This document shows, in pieces, positions 7,607-15,143 of a stretch of DNA of 19,814 bases; positions within the stretch are counted from its first letter, which is position 1, and the number at the start of each line of letters is the position of its first letter. The translations under genes and the position numbers were made by a program. This DNA is from Gemmatimonadota bacterium. GTDB taxonomy: Bacteria > Latescibacterota > UBA2968 > UBA8231. The stretch lies in assembly GCA_002712305.1 (NCBI GenBank), contig PATE01000059.1, forward strand, positions 9,053-28,866, written 5' to 3'. The notes under the pieces were generated by a model that had not been told where the DNA came from, searched no databases, and was given only the letters and a program-made list of their open reading frames with translations.

Positions 7607-8508
7607 GTGTACGTGAAGGGCCGCTGTCCCCAGGGCATGGGGCGACCACGCCCGATCACCATCAGCTCATACCAGTCATCTCGCGCCAGTGAGATGTCTG
7701 CCGCCTGAATCGCTTCGGTGATGTGGTCGGCGTTTGCCGTTCCCACCAGCGGAATCACGCCACCGGGCAACTGCATTAACCAGGCGAGGGACAACTGGCC
7801 CGCCGTGACGCCGAGAGCCTGTGCCATGGTTTCAACCTGAGCGACCACACCGGCCTCACGCTGTTGCTGCCAGTCTCCGTGGTCGAACGTCCGCATTCCG
7901 GTGAGGGCTCCCCTTTGCAACGGACTCCAGCAGAGGATACTCATCTGTTGCTCGCAGCAGACCGCCGACAGCCCCGTTTCCAGGGGTTCGAGGTGCAGGA
8001 GACTGAACTGGGTCTGCAGCGACTCGATCCGGGTATAGGCCGACAAGGCACGGATCTCATCGGCGGTGTGGTTGCTGACCCCTGCATGTCGGATCTTTCC
8101 GTCCGCCTGCAGTTTCTCCAGCGCGGCAGCGGTCTCTTCGGGGTGAGTCAGGTAGTCCACCCCGAGTCGTTCCAGTGACGCTTCACAACTCTTGATCAGA
8201 TAGTCCTCGGACAAGTCGTAGGCCTTGTAGTCGTAGGCAGGTTCCATTCCCTGGAAGACGATGCCACACTTGCTGGCGATCACCACGTCATCGCGGTTGA
8301 TGCCTGCCTCTTTGAGCGCGCTACCGAGAATTGATTCCGCCTCACCTCGGCCATAGACATCGGCTGTGTCGAAAAAGTTGATCCCTTGTTCGAATGCAGC
8401 AGCGACGGCAGCTATGCCCTCTTCGGCGCGGTCCCCGATCAGGCTCATACCGCCATAGGCGATGGCGGACACATGAAGATCCGTGGACCCGAGTTGAACA
8501 GTGCGCAT
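7594..8508 (-). CDS. Aldo/keto reductase (YdhF-like) lacking the catalytic-His segment
   Basis: 304 aa, somewhat short for this family. Catalytic D47 and Y52 (FDTADVYG) and K80 (ASKCG) are present, followed by the HAGVSNH strand (141-147) and the C-terminal NADPH-binding region with PLVGTAN (253-259). Between SLERLGVDYL (to residue 120) and THPEET the usual DLxxxHRPDxL strand is absent. In E. coli YdhF that strand is DLLLIHRPDPL and holds the catalytic histidine. About 11 residues appear deleted in frame. The start is firm: ATG 8508 with GGAGGAG at ideal spacing. It follows the GTPase gene by 174 bp, so it may have its own promoter, and precedes the ABC-F gene by 9 bp. Family is certain; whether the product is active is doubtful. 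Confidence 0.88.
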   Translation of the reverse strand: MRTVQLGSTDLHVSAIAYGGMSLIGDRAEEGIAAVAAAFEQGINFFDTADVYGRGEAESILGSALKEAGINRDDVVIASKCGIVFQGMEPAYDYKAYDLSEDYLIKSCEASLERLGVDYLTHPEETAAALEKLQADGKIRHAGVSNHTADEIRALSAYTRIESLQTQFSLLHLEPLETGLSAVCCEQQMSILCWSPLQRGALTGMRTFDHGDWQQQREAGVVAQVETMAQALGVTAGQLSLAWLMQLPGGVIPLVGTANADHITEAIQAADISLARDDWYELMVIGRGRPMPWGQRPFTYTKER

Positions 8509-8611
8509 GATGGTCTCCTCCGATGGTCAGCTGTCGAACCACGCCCCCCTGCCAATGACGGCTCGACGATGGGGTAGGGTCAAGACGAACCTTGGCTCGA
8601 GGATGCCCTTC

Positions 8612-8617
8612 AGTATA
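8612..8617 (-). promoter_or_regulatory. Candidate -10 box upstream of aldo/keto reductase
   Basis: On the minus strand TATACT matches five of six bases of the sigma70 -10 consensus, about 100 bp before the reductase ATG, inside the 174-bp gap after the GTPase gene. No convincing -35 element is seen at 16-18 bp, so this is a weak candidate. Confidence 0.2.
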
Positions 8618-8682
8618 TTGCCCGAGAGTTTGACCAGACAGATGCCCTCGATCCAGCTGATGCCGACCGGAGACACCACCCG

Positions 8683-10641
8683 TTAGCGAATCGAGTCCTT
8701 GATCGCCCCTCGCCACCAGAGGATGTATTTGGCGCGATCTAGTGGCGAGATCCCACGATAGGGTCGCGTCTGGCCCAGGTCGGCGGGACACGGATCGTAT
8801 CCATCGAACTGCGTCGCCAGGGACGCTCTGCCACTGCTCAGTGAACTCAACTGGACCACATAATCCATCGACGTCGCCAGAGGCACACGCCCTGTGAGGG
8901 TGAATACGTCTCCGTCGATCTTGGCTGGTTCGATCTGCCCGCGCATGTTGATGATGTCGGATGTGATACGGCCGATCAGATCGCTGTGCCCCCGGATTTC
9001 GAAGGCGAGCATCGGCTCAAGCAGCGTCGTGTCCCCCGCTTGCAGGGCTTTCATCACCGCCATGTGGGTCGCCAGTTTGAAGTCACCGGGCCGGCTGTGC
9101 AGTAGATGATGGCTGCCCTCGAACAGGGTCACGCGCAGATCCGTCACCTCCCAGCCCTTGATCCCCTGACTCAGGGCCGTCGGTAGGAACTGCCGCACCT
9201 CATTCTGATACTTCGGGTGGATGTCGATCTTGTCGACGAGCGAATGGAATTCGATACCACTTCCCGGTTCACCTGCCTCGATTCGAAGACCGACGATCGC
9301 CCAGCAGGGCTTCGGCATCGTATAGGCCTCGGCCCCCTCTGCGGCGTTGGCCGGCGTCTCCTTATAGATGACGGTGGGTTCGTGGATCTTCGCCTTGAGA
9401 CCGAATCGCGTCTGCAGGATCTCGGTGAGGATTTCGGTCTGAATGGCCCCCATGATGCGCACGTGAAGTTCACGTTCGTCGTCGTGCCATCGAAGATCGA
9501 GCAGCGGATCCTCCGCTGACAACTGACGCAAGGCAGCCAGAAGATCTGTGAGTTGGGCGTCGTCGGTTGGTGAGACCTGAACCGACAACAGAGGCTGCGA
9601 CCAGCTCACAACGGCAGGGATCGGCCCCTCGTCACCGAGGACATCCCCGATCTGCGCATCGGGGAGCCCGGAGAGGAAGCCGATGTCCCCTGCCTGCAAC
9701 TGGCTGGCATCCTCCAGTCGATCGAGGGACAAGCGCTTGATCTGGGTGATCTGCTCTTCGCGATCTGCCGTCAGATTCTGGATGCGGTCGCGAGTCTTGA
9801 GAGATCCTGCAAAGACGCGCACTGCGGCGACCTGGCCGAGTCGCTCGTCACGATCCCTGCGGAAGACGACGGCCGACACAGGGTCATTGACAGCCCCCGG
9901 CGCATCGGGCAGCAGATCATTGACAGCGGTGAGCAGGGCCTTCACGCCGGCGCCACTTTTGGCACTGCCACACAACACCGGAAACAGACGCCGCGCTTCG
10001 ACACTGCTCGCCAGACTCTGGCGTAGAGTGGCATCGTCGATGGGCTCGTCAGCCAGGTATCGCTCCAGCAACCCATCATCTTCGGCGGCGACGGCCTCGC
10101 ACAGGGCTGTCCGGGTATCCTGGCCGGCACCGGAGACCGTGGCTGTCAGGTCTCCTGCACCGGTCACATCATCAACAGAAACGATGTGCGCGGAGAGTTC
10201 TCGCCTCAGCTGATCGCGAACGGCATCGGGATCGGCCCCGAGCCGATCGATCTTGTTGACGAAGAGCAATACAGGCAGATCGCGCTGTCGGAGGGCACGC
10301 CAGATCACCTCCGTCTGAGTCTGCACGCCGGCCACGCAGCACACCACGAGCACCGCCGCATCCAACACGCGCAGCGAACGCTCGACCTCCGCACCGAAAT
10401 CGACGTGCCCCGGTGTGTCGACCAGATTGATACGCAGATCATGCCAGTCGAAACAGAGTGCCGAGGACCTCACGGAGATGCCGCGCCGGCGCTCCACGGC
10501 CAGAACATCTGAATGACTCGTGCCACGGTCGACCTGCCCCACGTCCGGGATGTTGCCGCTGTGGAAGAGCAGGCTCTCAGTCAGCGTCGTCTTGCCGGCG
10601 TCCACATGCGCCAGGATGCCCAGATTGCGGATGCGTGTCAG
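8683..10641 (-). CDS. TetM/OtrA-like ribosomal protection (EF-G-like) GTPase, probable CTG start
   Basis: 652 aa if started at CTG 10641. G1 AHVDAGKTT (11-19), G2 RGISV (53-57), G3 DTPGH (75-79), G4 NKID (129-132) and G5 CGSAKSG (224-230) are all intact. Domains II-V follow in EF-G order, and the length matches TetM (about 640 aa) rather than EF-G (about 690 aa). The C-terminus ends PLDRAKYIL, as in actinobacterial-style TetM relatives, and the domain IV tip reads HSRPGDFKL. Members remove tetracycline from, or otherwise act at, the ribosomal A site. No ATG, GTG or TTG occurs near TRIRNLGILAHVDAGK; the ATG at 10845 would add 68 non-homologous residues inside the preceding gene. CTG at 10641 has AGGA six bases upstream and overlaps the preceding TGA (CTGA). 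Resistance function is not proven. Confidence 0.85.
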   Translation of the reverse strand: MTRIRNLGILAHVDAGKTTLTESLLFHSGNIPDVGQVDRGTSHSDVLAVERRRGISVRSSALCFDWHDLRINLVDTPGHVDFGAEVERSLRVLDAAVLVVCCVAGVQTQTEVIWRALRQRDLPVLLFVNKIDRLGADPDAVRDQLRRELSAHIVSVDDVTGAGDLTATVSGAGQDTRTALCEAVAAEDDGLLERYLADEPIDDATLRQSLASSVEARRLFPVLCGSAKSGAGVKALLTAVNDLLPDAPGAVNDPVSAVVFRRDRDERLGQVAAVRVFAGSLKTRDRIQNLTADREEQITQIKRLSLDRLEDASQLQAGDIGFLSGLPDAQIGDVLGDEGPIPAVVSWSQPLLSVQVSPTDDAQLTDLLAALRQLSAEDPLLDLRWHDDERELHVRIMGAIQTEILTEILQTRFGLKAKIHEPTVIYKETPANAAEGAEAYTMPKPCWAIVGLRIEAGEPGSGIEFHSLVDKIDIHPKYQNEVRQFLPTALSQGIKGWEVTDLRVTLFEGSHHLLHSRPGDFKLATHMAVMKALQAGDTTLLEPMLAFEIRGHSDLIGRITSDIINMRGQIEPAKIDGDVFTLTGRVPLATSMDYVVQLSSLSSGRASLATQFDGYDPCPADLGQTRPYRGISPLDRAKYILWWRGAIKDSIR

Positions 10642-11732
10642 GAGGGTTCCTGGCCCATTCGGCGCAGTTCGCCGTGGATCTCCACGGCTGTCTGAATGAG
10701 CCAGGCCTGGAAGGACTCGCTCAAAACATCGGACTTCGCCAACCTGCGACAGATACGGCGAAGGATCAGATAGAGAAACACGGTGAGGTCCGTTTCTGTG
10801 CGTTTCCCATACACCTGCATGTATCGATCCCATCCGGAGATCCACCAGTTGAGATCGACGCGCTCGCGCACCGCAACAGGTCGCAGAAGGTCTTCTACGT
10901 CGTCCATCGACTGGCGCCGGTGGACGAACTCGAAGCCGTGAAACGCGATCTGACCATCGGATCGACGTAGCCGATTTCTACCCGTCTGCCGATGGCAGAA
11001 CCCTGCCTCCGCCTTCTCACCGAAACACACCAGCCAGTCGATCGAATCCAGCACGTCGGCCATCTGTGTCTGGAGGAGATCCTCGAGCCGGCGTGGTGAG
11101 AATGTCGAGAAGAACCACGCCTCGGAGACTTCCGTATGCCACACAGGTCTTAGCGCCGGAGCCCGTGCCGCCAACTGTTGATGCATCTGGGCCAGCGCCT
11201 CCAGACTCTCATCGACCGACGCCACATCCGCCGACTCGATAGGCTCGCCGGAATTCTCGACCACCATCGACAGCGATTGGTCATTCACATCAACGACTCG
11301 CGAAGATCGGAATCCGTCGAGACACAACAAGCACGTGGACTCGTTGTGGAATTGATTGACCGTGGCCTGCCGCCATGGCAGATCGGTGTGCGAAAACAGC
11401 GGCTGTTCGGCCAGGTGTTCGGCGATTCGATCGGGATAGTAAGTGATACGCCGGGTCGATCCCTCCTCCACGACGGTACGAGTCGGATCCCATGTCACGA
11501 AATCCCGCAGGTCCTGCCAGTTGCGAAATCCGTAGTCGAGGGCCAGCGCGAACTGTGCCTGCGTCAGTTTGACCTTCGCCGGCAGAATCTCACCGGATGG
11601 ATGTCTGAATTCATTCAGCTGCCGGAGGGAATCCCGACAGGATTCATCACCGTCGGCGGCGGCCCGTTGCAGTTCACGTGCCTGCTTCTGCAGGGCTTCA
11701 AGGGACGGATGTTCGGGAAGAACGCGGTACAT
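10638..11732 (-). CDS. Kinase-like protein with ankyrin-leader N-terminus; apparently degenerate active site
   Basis: 364 aa. Residues 1-78 resemble the helical leader found before ankyrin repeats or on small fused proteins: LEALQKQARELQRA (11-24) and AQFALALDYGFRNWQDL (59-75). No ankyrin repeats follow. The remainder looks like a diverged APH-type kinase: a hinge-like LSMVVENSG (154-162), a helix LEALAQMHQQLA (177-188), then CHRQTGRN (246-253) where an HxDxxxxN catalytic loop is expected and QIAFHGFEF (261-269) where FxDFEF would be expected. Both catalytic aspartates are replaced, suggesting a pseudokinase. This assignment is tentative. Start ATG 11732 has GAGAGG at good spacing. Its TGA overlaps the likely CTG start of the ribosomal-protection GTPase, so the two are probably coupled and functionally linked. 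Confidence 0.6.
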   Translation of the reverse strand: MYRVLPEHPSLEALQKQARELQRAAADGDESCRDSLRQLNEFRHPSGEILPAKVKLTQAQFALALDYGFRNWQDLRDFVTWDPTRTVVEEGSTRRITYYPDRIAEHLAEQPLFSHTDLPWRQATVNQFHNESTCLLCLDGFRSSRVVDVNDQSLSMVVENSGEPIESADVASVDESLEALAQMHQQLAARAPALRPVWHTEVSEAWFFSTFSPRRLEDLLQTQMADVLDSIDWLVCFGEKAEAGFCHRQTGRNRLRRSDGQIAFHGFEFVHRRQSMDDVEDLLRPVAVRERVDLNWWISGWDRYMQVYGKRTETDLTVFLYLILRRICRRLAKSDVLSESFQAWLIQTAVEIHGELRRMGQEPS

Positions 11733-11950
11733 GCAGACCTCTCTTCTCCGCTCAAGGCGGTGGAAACCCGGGTCTACGACAGGGCGGAAGAGAAGTGATG
11801 TGATGGCACTGCACAGGAGGTGGCCTCAACCCTTTCCGCAGACCTGGGGGCGTCCTCCCAACGCCGGGCCTCAAGGTGGGGCATCAGGTGAAACCGAGTC
11901 AAGTGATTGCCTTCAGCGGAGTCGATGCGGAACTTGTCGGACAGGCAACC

Positions 11951-12649
11951 ATGACCGATCGAAATGCTGACGAACGAGCCTCGCGAGACGACGATCCCAC
12001 GTCGTGGTTTGAACCTCTCTATCGAGAGACCGACCTCGAGGGTGATGGTGTTCCCTGGGCGAACATGGAGACCCACCCAAGCTTTCGAAAGTGGCTGGCT
12101 CGCCACGACCTGAAGGCAGAGGGGCGATCGGCCCTCGTCGTGGGCTGCGGCATGGGGGATGATGCGGTGGAAGTCTCCCGCCGGGGCTTCGCCACGACAG
12201 CCTTCGATGTCTCGCCATCTGCCATCGAGCACTGCCAGCGGCGCTTCCCGGACGAATCGGTTCAGTGGCATGTGGCCGACCTGTTCACTCCACCGGCAGA
12301 CTGGGACTCAGGATTCGATTTCGTCCTGGAGATCTACACGGTGCAGTCGCTGCCGCCTCGTTACGAGGCTCAGGTCATCGAACGAATCGCACGCCTGGTC
12401 CGAGAAGGCGGTCAACTTCTGGTGATCGCCATCGTGAGCCAGGAGGCACGATCACTCGAGGCAGGCCCGCCCTGGGTGCTGACACCGAGCCACATAGAGG
12501 CCTTCGGCGATCGTGGTCTGACCGTAGAGGATCACTTCGTCCACGAAGGGGGCGCACGACGGGGTGACGTCTGGGTCACCACCTTCTATCGCCCCTCGGG
12601 CGATGGATCGCCGTCCGACGGGACGTTGTCGGTCACCTCGATCAAGTAA
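11951..12649 (+). CDS. SAM-dependent methyltransferase, TPMT-like
   Basis: 232 aa from ATG 11951. Class I methyltransferase motif I VVGCGMGDD (63-71), the acidic strand-2 end FDVS (85-88) and the motif III region VADLF (108-112) are clear. DGVPWANMETHPSF (32-45) matches the thiopurine S-methyltransferase substrate region, which is shared with bacterial halide/thiol and tellurite-detoxifying methyltransferases. Small thiols, halides or metalloids are likely substrates. The open frame extends to a GTG at 11876, but those 25 residues are not family-like. The gene is divergent from the kinase-like gene (218-bp gap) and stands alone; nothing in the sequence ties it to its neighbours. A 410-bp non-coding stretch follows. 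Confidence 0.88.
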   Translation: MTDRNADERASRDDDPTSWFEPLYRETDLEGDGVPWANMETHPSFRKWLARHDLKAEGRSALVVGCGMGDDAVEVSRRGFATTAFDVSPSAIEHCQRRFPDESVQWHVADLFTPPADWDSGFDFVLEIYTVQSLPPRYEAQVIERIARLVREGGQLLVIAIVSQEARSLEAGPPWVLTPSHIEAFGDRGLTVEDHFVHEGGARRGDVWVTTFYRPSGDGSPSDGTLSVTSIK

Positions 12650-12691
12650 TCCCGCTCCTCCCAATTTACAGTTTAGCGATACTCATCCCCT

Positions 12692-12732
12692 CTATCGCTG
12701 TTACCACCAGACGATAGATTACTGATGGTGGT
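12692..12732 (+). other. Interlocking inverted repeats, possible H-type pseudoknot
   Basis: CTATCG (12692-12697) can pair with CGATAG (12712-12717). ACCACCA (12703-12709), lying in its loop, can pair with TGGTGGT (12726-12732). Both stems are perfect (6 and 7 bp), and the order is that of an H-type pseudoknot or of two mutually exclusive hairpins. It begins 43 nt after the methyltransferase stop. Function is unknown and chance occurrence is possible. Confidence 0.35.
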
Positions 12733-12852
12733 TGGATTTGGTGAATGTGGAAATGAGATTAACAGGAGACATAACAAACAACAAATGAATAAAACACCTT
12801 TGCCATGAATCCTACTACGAGGATTAGTCATTCAAAAAAGGTTGGTTGATAT

Positions 12853-12909
12853 TGCCTGCGATCTCGCCATATGCCTGCAGCTTCTTTGTGTGCCTGCAGT
12901 TTCTCATTT
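12853..12909 (+). repeat. Three 19-bp direct repeats (iterons)
   Basis: Units begin at 12853, 12872 and 12891 with exact 19-base spacing. Each starts TGCCTGC; units 2 and 3 share TGCCTGCAG followed by CTTCT or TTTCT. Unit 1 is more diverged. Spacing near two helical turns puts the sites on the same DNA face, as for a cooperatively bound regulator. They lie about 115 bp upstream of the TATAAT before the lyase gene. Confidence 0.6.
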
Positions 12910-13023
12910 GATCGTCCCCATGGATGTCGTCCATCCGGTGGTTTCATGCAACCGCCGGTGAGGTCCAGGTAAGTTCGGTACCTCCGCATTTGCCACGACA
13001 CGCCTGGCTGCTCAGCTTCTGGC

Positions 13024-13050
13024 TATAATCGTACTCCCCGCCTTCAGGAG
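13024..13050 (+). promoter_or_regulatory. Candidate promoter and RBS for the DHDPS-family gene
   Basis: A perfect TATAAT lies at 13024-13029 with a TG three bases upstream (TGGCTATAAT). No good -35 is seen at 16-18 bp, suggesting an activator-dependent promoter. AGGAG at 13046-13050 precedes the GTG start by 9 nt and fixes that start. Confidence 0.5.
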
Positions 13051-13059
13051 ACTGGCACT

Positions 13060-13971
13060 GTGGACTTCAGCTCGACCCGTCAGGGCCTCAGCGAACACGT
13101 TGTGGCCGTACCGACGACGATCTGGCAATCACCTGGTGAATTGGACGTGGCAGCCAATGTGGCCAACGCCGAATTCCTCTTCAAACATGGCGTCACCGCC
13201 GCCGTGTTTGCCGGTGGGGTCGGCGAACACGACCGCCTGACAACCGATCAGCAGAAGGAGTTGCTCGGGGCCATCGGGCAGGCGGCGAAGGCCGCGGGTT
13301 CCATCTGCCTGGGGACAGGGCTTGGGCGCACCCTGGAACGAGTTCGCGAAGTCACGCCCGCCCTGGCCGAGGCCGGCGTCCATTGGGCGATGCTAATGCC
13401 TTCGGGCGCCGAGGACCCGGCAGAACAGTTCGACTACTTCAATCAGGTGATCCCCGTGATTCGCGATCACGGCATCTGGCCCGTGCTCTACCCACGGCCG
13501 GAACAACCGATACCGGTGGCCGTGATCGAACGACTCTTTGACAGTTTCGAGATTCCTGCCGTGAAGCTGGCGAACAACGGCATGTTGCTGAACTACGCGG
13601 AGATGGTCGGTCGTTTGGGGCACGACCGCAGCGCATGGTTGTGTGGCACAGCCGGTTGGTGGATGCCCGCCTATCACAGCGTCAGAGCGGCACGAGGCAT
13701 GTCCTCGGGCATCGTGGATGCCTTCCCCGACAAGCCACTGGGACTGCTCAAGCGAATTCTCGACGGATCCTTCGAACCCGATGCCGACTACTGGACGATG
13801 GTTCGTATCGAACAGATTCGTCAGCGCGAGAAATCCTATGTCGCGCTGGTGATCAAACACCTGCAGGGTCTGGTCGGACTTAAGGGCGGCATGAACGGCG
13901 ATGGTGCCGAATTACCGGATGCCGAGAAGGCGGAAGTAGAAAAACTCGTGCGGGATGCGGGCTGGTTGTAA
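13060..13971 (+). CDS. DapA/DHDPS-NAL family aldolase or dehydratase
   Basis: 303 aa TIM barrel of the dihydrodipicolinate synthase/N-acetylneuraminate lyase family. The Schiff-base lysine is K169 in PAVKLAN, the catalytic tyrosine is Y144 in VLYPRP, and the carboxylate-binding loop is FAGGVGE (50-56). The family performs pyruvate-dependent aldol chemistry or dehydrates keto-deoxy sugar acids. FAGGVGE rather than the DapA GTTGE suggests the sugar-acid branch (compare 5-dehydro-4-deoxyglucarate dehydratase) more than lysine biosynthesis; this is inference. The GTG start has AGGAG at 9 nt. It is transcribed from the AT-rich upstream region and converges, with a 23-bp gap, on two Gfo/Idh/MocA genes likely to act in the same catabolic route. 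Confidence 0.88.
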   Translation: MDFSSTRQGLSEHVVAVPTTIWQSPGELDVAANVANAEFLFKHGVTAAVFAGGVGEHDRLTTDQQKELLGAIGQAAKAAGSICLGTGLGRTLERVREVTPALAEAGVHWAMLMPSGAEDPAEQFDYFNQVIPVIRDHGIWPVLYPRPEQPIPVAVIERLFDSFEIPAVKLANNGMLLNYAEMVGRLGHDRSAWLCGTAGWWMPAYHSVRAARGMSSGIVDAFPDKPLGLLKRILDGSFEPDADYWTMVRIEQIRQREKSYVALVIKHLQGLVGLKGGMNGDGAELPDAEKAEVEKLVRDAGWL

Positions 13972-13982
13972 GATGGCGTTAG

Positions 13983-13997
13983 TGAGGCGACGCCTCA
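13983..13997. terminator. Palindrome between convergent stops, possible bidirectional terminator
   Basis: TGAGGCG-A-CGCCTCA is a perfect inverted repeat filling most of the 23-bp gap between the lyase and the Gfo/Idh/MocA gene. It includes the latter's TGA. No U-run follows on either strand, so intrinsic termination is uncertain. Confidence 0.35.
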
Positions 13998-15143
13998 GTC
14001 CTGCTTCTGCCCTCTCATCTGCTCCATGTACACCTGCTCGCCGATAATCTGCTTCTTGTAGTGCCAGCGGGCCCGTTCCGGATACATCGTCAGCGAGCGA
14101 TCCTCCAGGGGGAGACGGAGCGGTACACGCTCCTGGCGATGGGACTCGCGCAGGGCGACGCACATCTCCAGGGCGTGGCGCAGATCGTCCGCCGTGGAGA
14201 TCTCGAGTTCTCCGCCCTCTTCGAGCACACGCAGCGTATCTGCGACGATAGCGCGCATCACATCTCCACAGTCGCGCCAACCTCCCTCGTCGTAGCCGCG
14301 TTCATCGGCGGCACTCGTGAGAAAACCCGCGTCCACGGGGTCGAACTCGGCGATGCCGCGACGATTGCTGCCCTCGGGAGCCTGAAAAAGGCGCAGACCG
14401 AGGGAGGTGTTATTCTCATTCACCAGCATGCCCCGGGTACCGAGCACCGTCATGCCCGTCAGCCCACGACCACCGGTGCTGTGGAAAGACTCGACACCGT
14501 TGGCGAAACGCAGATAACCACCGACTTCCCCAAAGCCCGTCTTCGCGTCATCATAGGGTTCCTCGTGATCGCTGTGGGGATCTCCTGTGACCCAACCGAT
14601 GACCTCCTCTACGGGGGCCTTCTGCGCAAACTTGCGGGTCAGATTCAGCCCGTGACAGCCGCCCTGACCATTACTGTCATAGCTGTCGATGCGCCGCAAT
14701 TCGCCGATCTCGCCATCGGCCACCATCTGATAGGCGCGTCGGTAGTCGGGATGGGAAGAAACCATCACCCCACACCCCAGGGGGATTCCTCGCGTTGCAC
14801 AGGCCTCGACCATGCGATCGGCGTCGGCGAGAGAAGCGGTTAGCGGCTTTTCACAGAAGATCGCCTTGGCGCCAGCCTCGGCGGCTGCGACGACGGCATC
14901 CGCATTGGGGCGCACAGGCAGCACCGCCAGCACGATGTCGAGCGCTTCGCGGGCGAGCATGGTTTCGAAATCATCGTAGGGGGCAGCGCCAAACCGGCTC
15001 GCCGTCAGATCGAGATTGACCGGATCGGTGTCGGCGATGGCCACGACCTTGCACAGGGGGTGTGCATCGAAGCCGCGTGCTCGCGAGGGGCCGGCGCGCC
15101 CGGCGCCGATCAGGCCGACGCGATACTTGGGTGCTGGCGTCAC
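13995..15143 (-). CDS. Gfo/Idh/MocA family oxidoreductase (second of tandem pair)
   Basis: 382 aa from GTG 15143. Rossmann motif GAGRAG (13-18), ADTD at the end of strand 2 (38-41) and EKP at 98-100 define the family. The C-terminal portion is longer than average, with an extra tail of about 30 residues rich in basic and aromatic residues after the substrate domain. GTG overlaps the preceding TGA (GTGA), which fixes the start; the open frame to 15281 is an overlap artefact. The branch resembles myo-inositol or glucoside 3-dehydrogenase-like members that oxidise sugar hydroxyls with NAD. It is coupled to the Gfo/Idh/MocA gene upstream, so the two probably act sequentially or as a hetero-complex. 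The exact substrate is not readable. Confidence 0.88.
   Translation of the reverse strand: MTPAPKYRVGLIGAGRAGPSRARGFDAHPLCKVVAIADTDPVNLDLTASRFGAAPYDDFETMLAREALDIVLAVLPVRPNADAVVAAAEAGAKAIFCEKPLTASLADADRMVEACATRGIPLGCGVMVSSHPDYRRAYQMVADGEIGELRRIDSYDSNGQGGCHGLNLTRKFAQKAPVEEVIGWVTGDPHSDHEEPYDDAKTGFGEVGGYLRFANGVESFHSTGGRGLTGMTVLGTRGMLVNENNTSLGLRLFQAPEGSNRRGIAEFDPVDAGFLTSAADERGYDEGGWRDCGDVMRAIVADTLRVLEEGGELEISTADDLRHALEMCVALRESHRQERVPLRLPLEDRSLTMYPERARWHYKKQIIGEQVYMEQMRGQKQD

Larger units (their letters stand above)
12650..13059. other. 410-bp non-coding stretch, visibly AT-rich, with repeats and hairpins
   Basis: No convincing gene is seen on either strand. The first 260 bases are clearly richer in A and T than the flanking genes. 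Contents: an interlocking pair of inverted repeats (12692-12732), a 6-bp perfect hairpin (12808-12825), three 19-bp iterated units (12853-12909), and a promoter plus RBS for the downstream lyase (13024-13050). No U-tract terminator for the methyltransferase is visible. Confidence 0.7.

Noticed and set aside
10642-10845. 68-codon N-terminal extension of the ribosomal-protection GTPase from ATG 10845
   Set aside because: It is non-homologous, lies wholly within the preceding gene's coding frame, and TetM-like proteins begin a few residues before the HVDAGKTT loop.
11178-11798. 206-codon plus-strand frame opposite the kinase-like gene
   Set aside because: It is antisense to a gene with a good RBS and family-like N-terminus; no domain pattern is seen.
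11876-11950. GTG start extending the methyltransferase by 25 codons
   Set aside because: No SD is seen and the residues are not family-like; ATG 11951 gives the normal length.
12785-12808. Seven-codon ORF (MNKTPLP) as a leader peptide
   Set aside because: The nearest AGGAG is 16 nt from the ATG, too far, and there is no attenuator-like structure tied to it.
12808-12825. AATCCT/AGGATT hairpin as terminator of the methyltransferase
   Set aside because: It is followed by an A-run rather than a U-run on the plus strand; on the minus strand the T-run precedes it.
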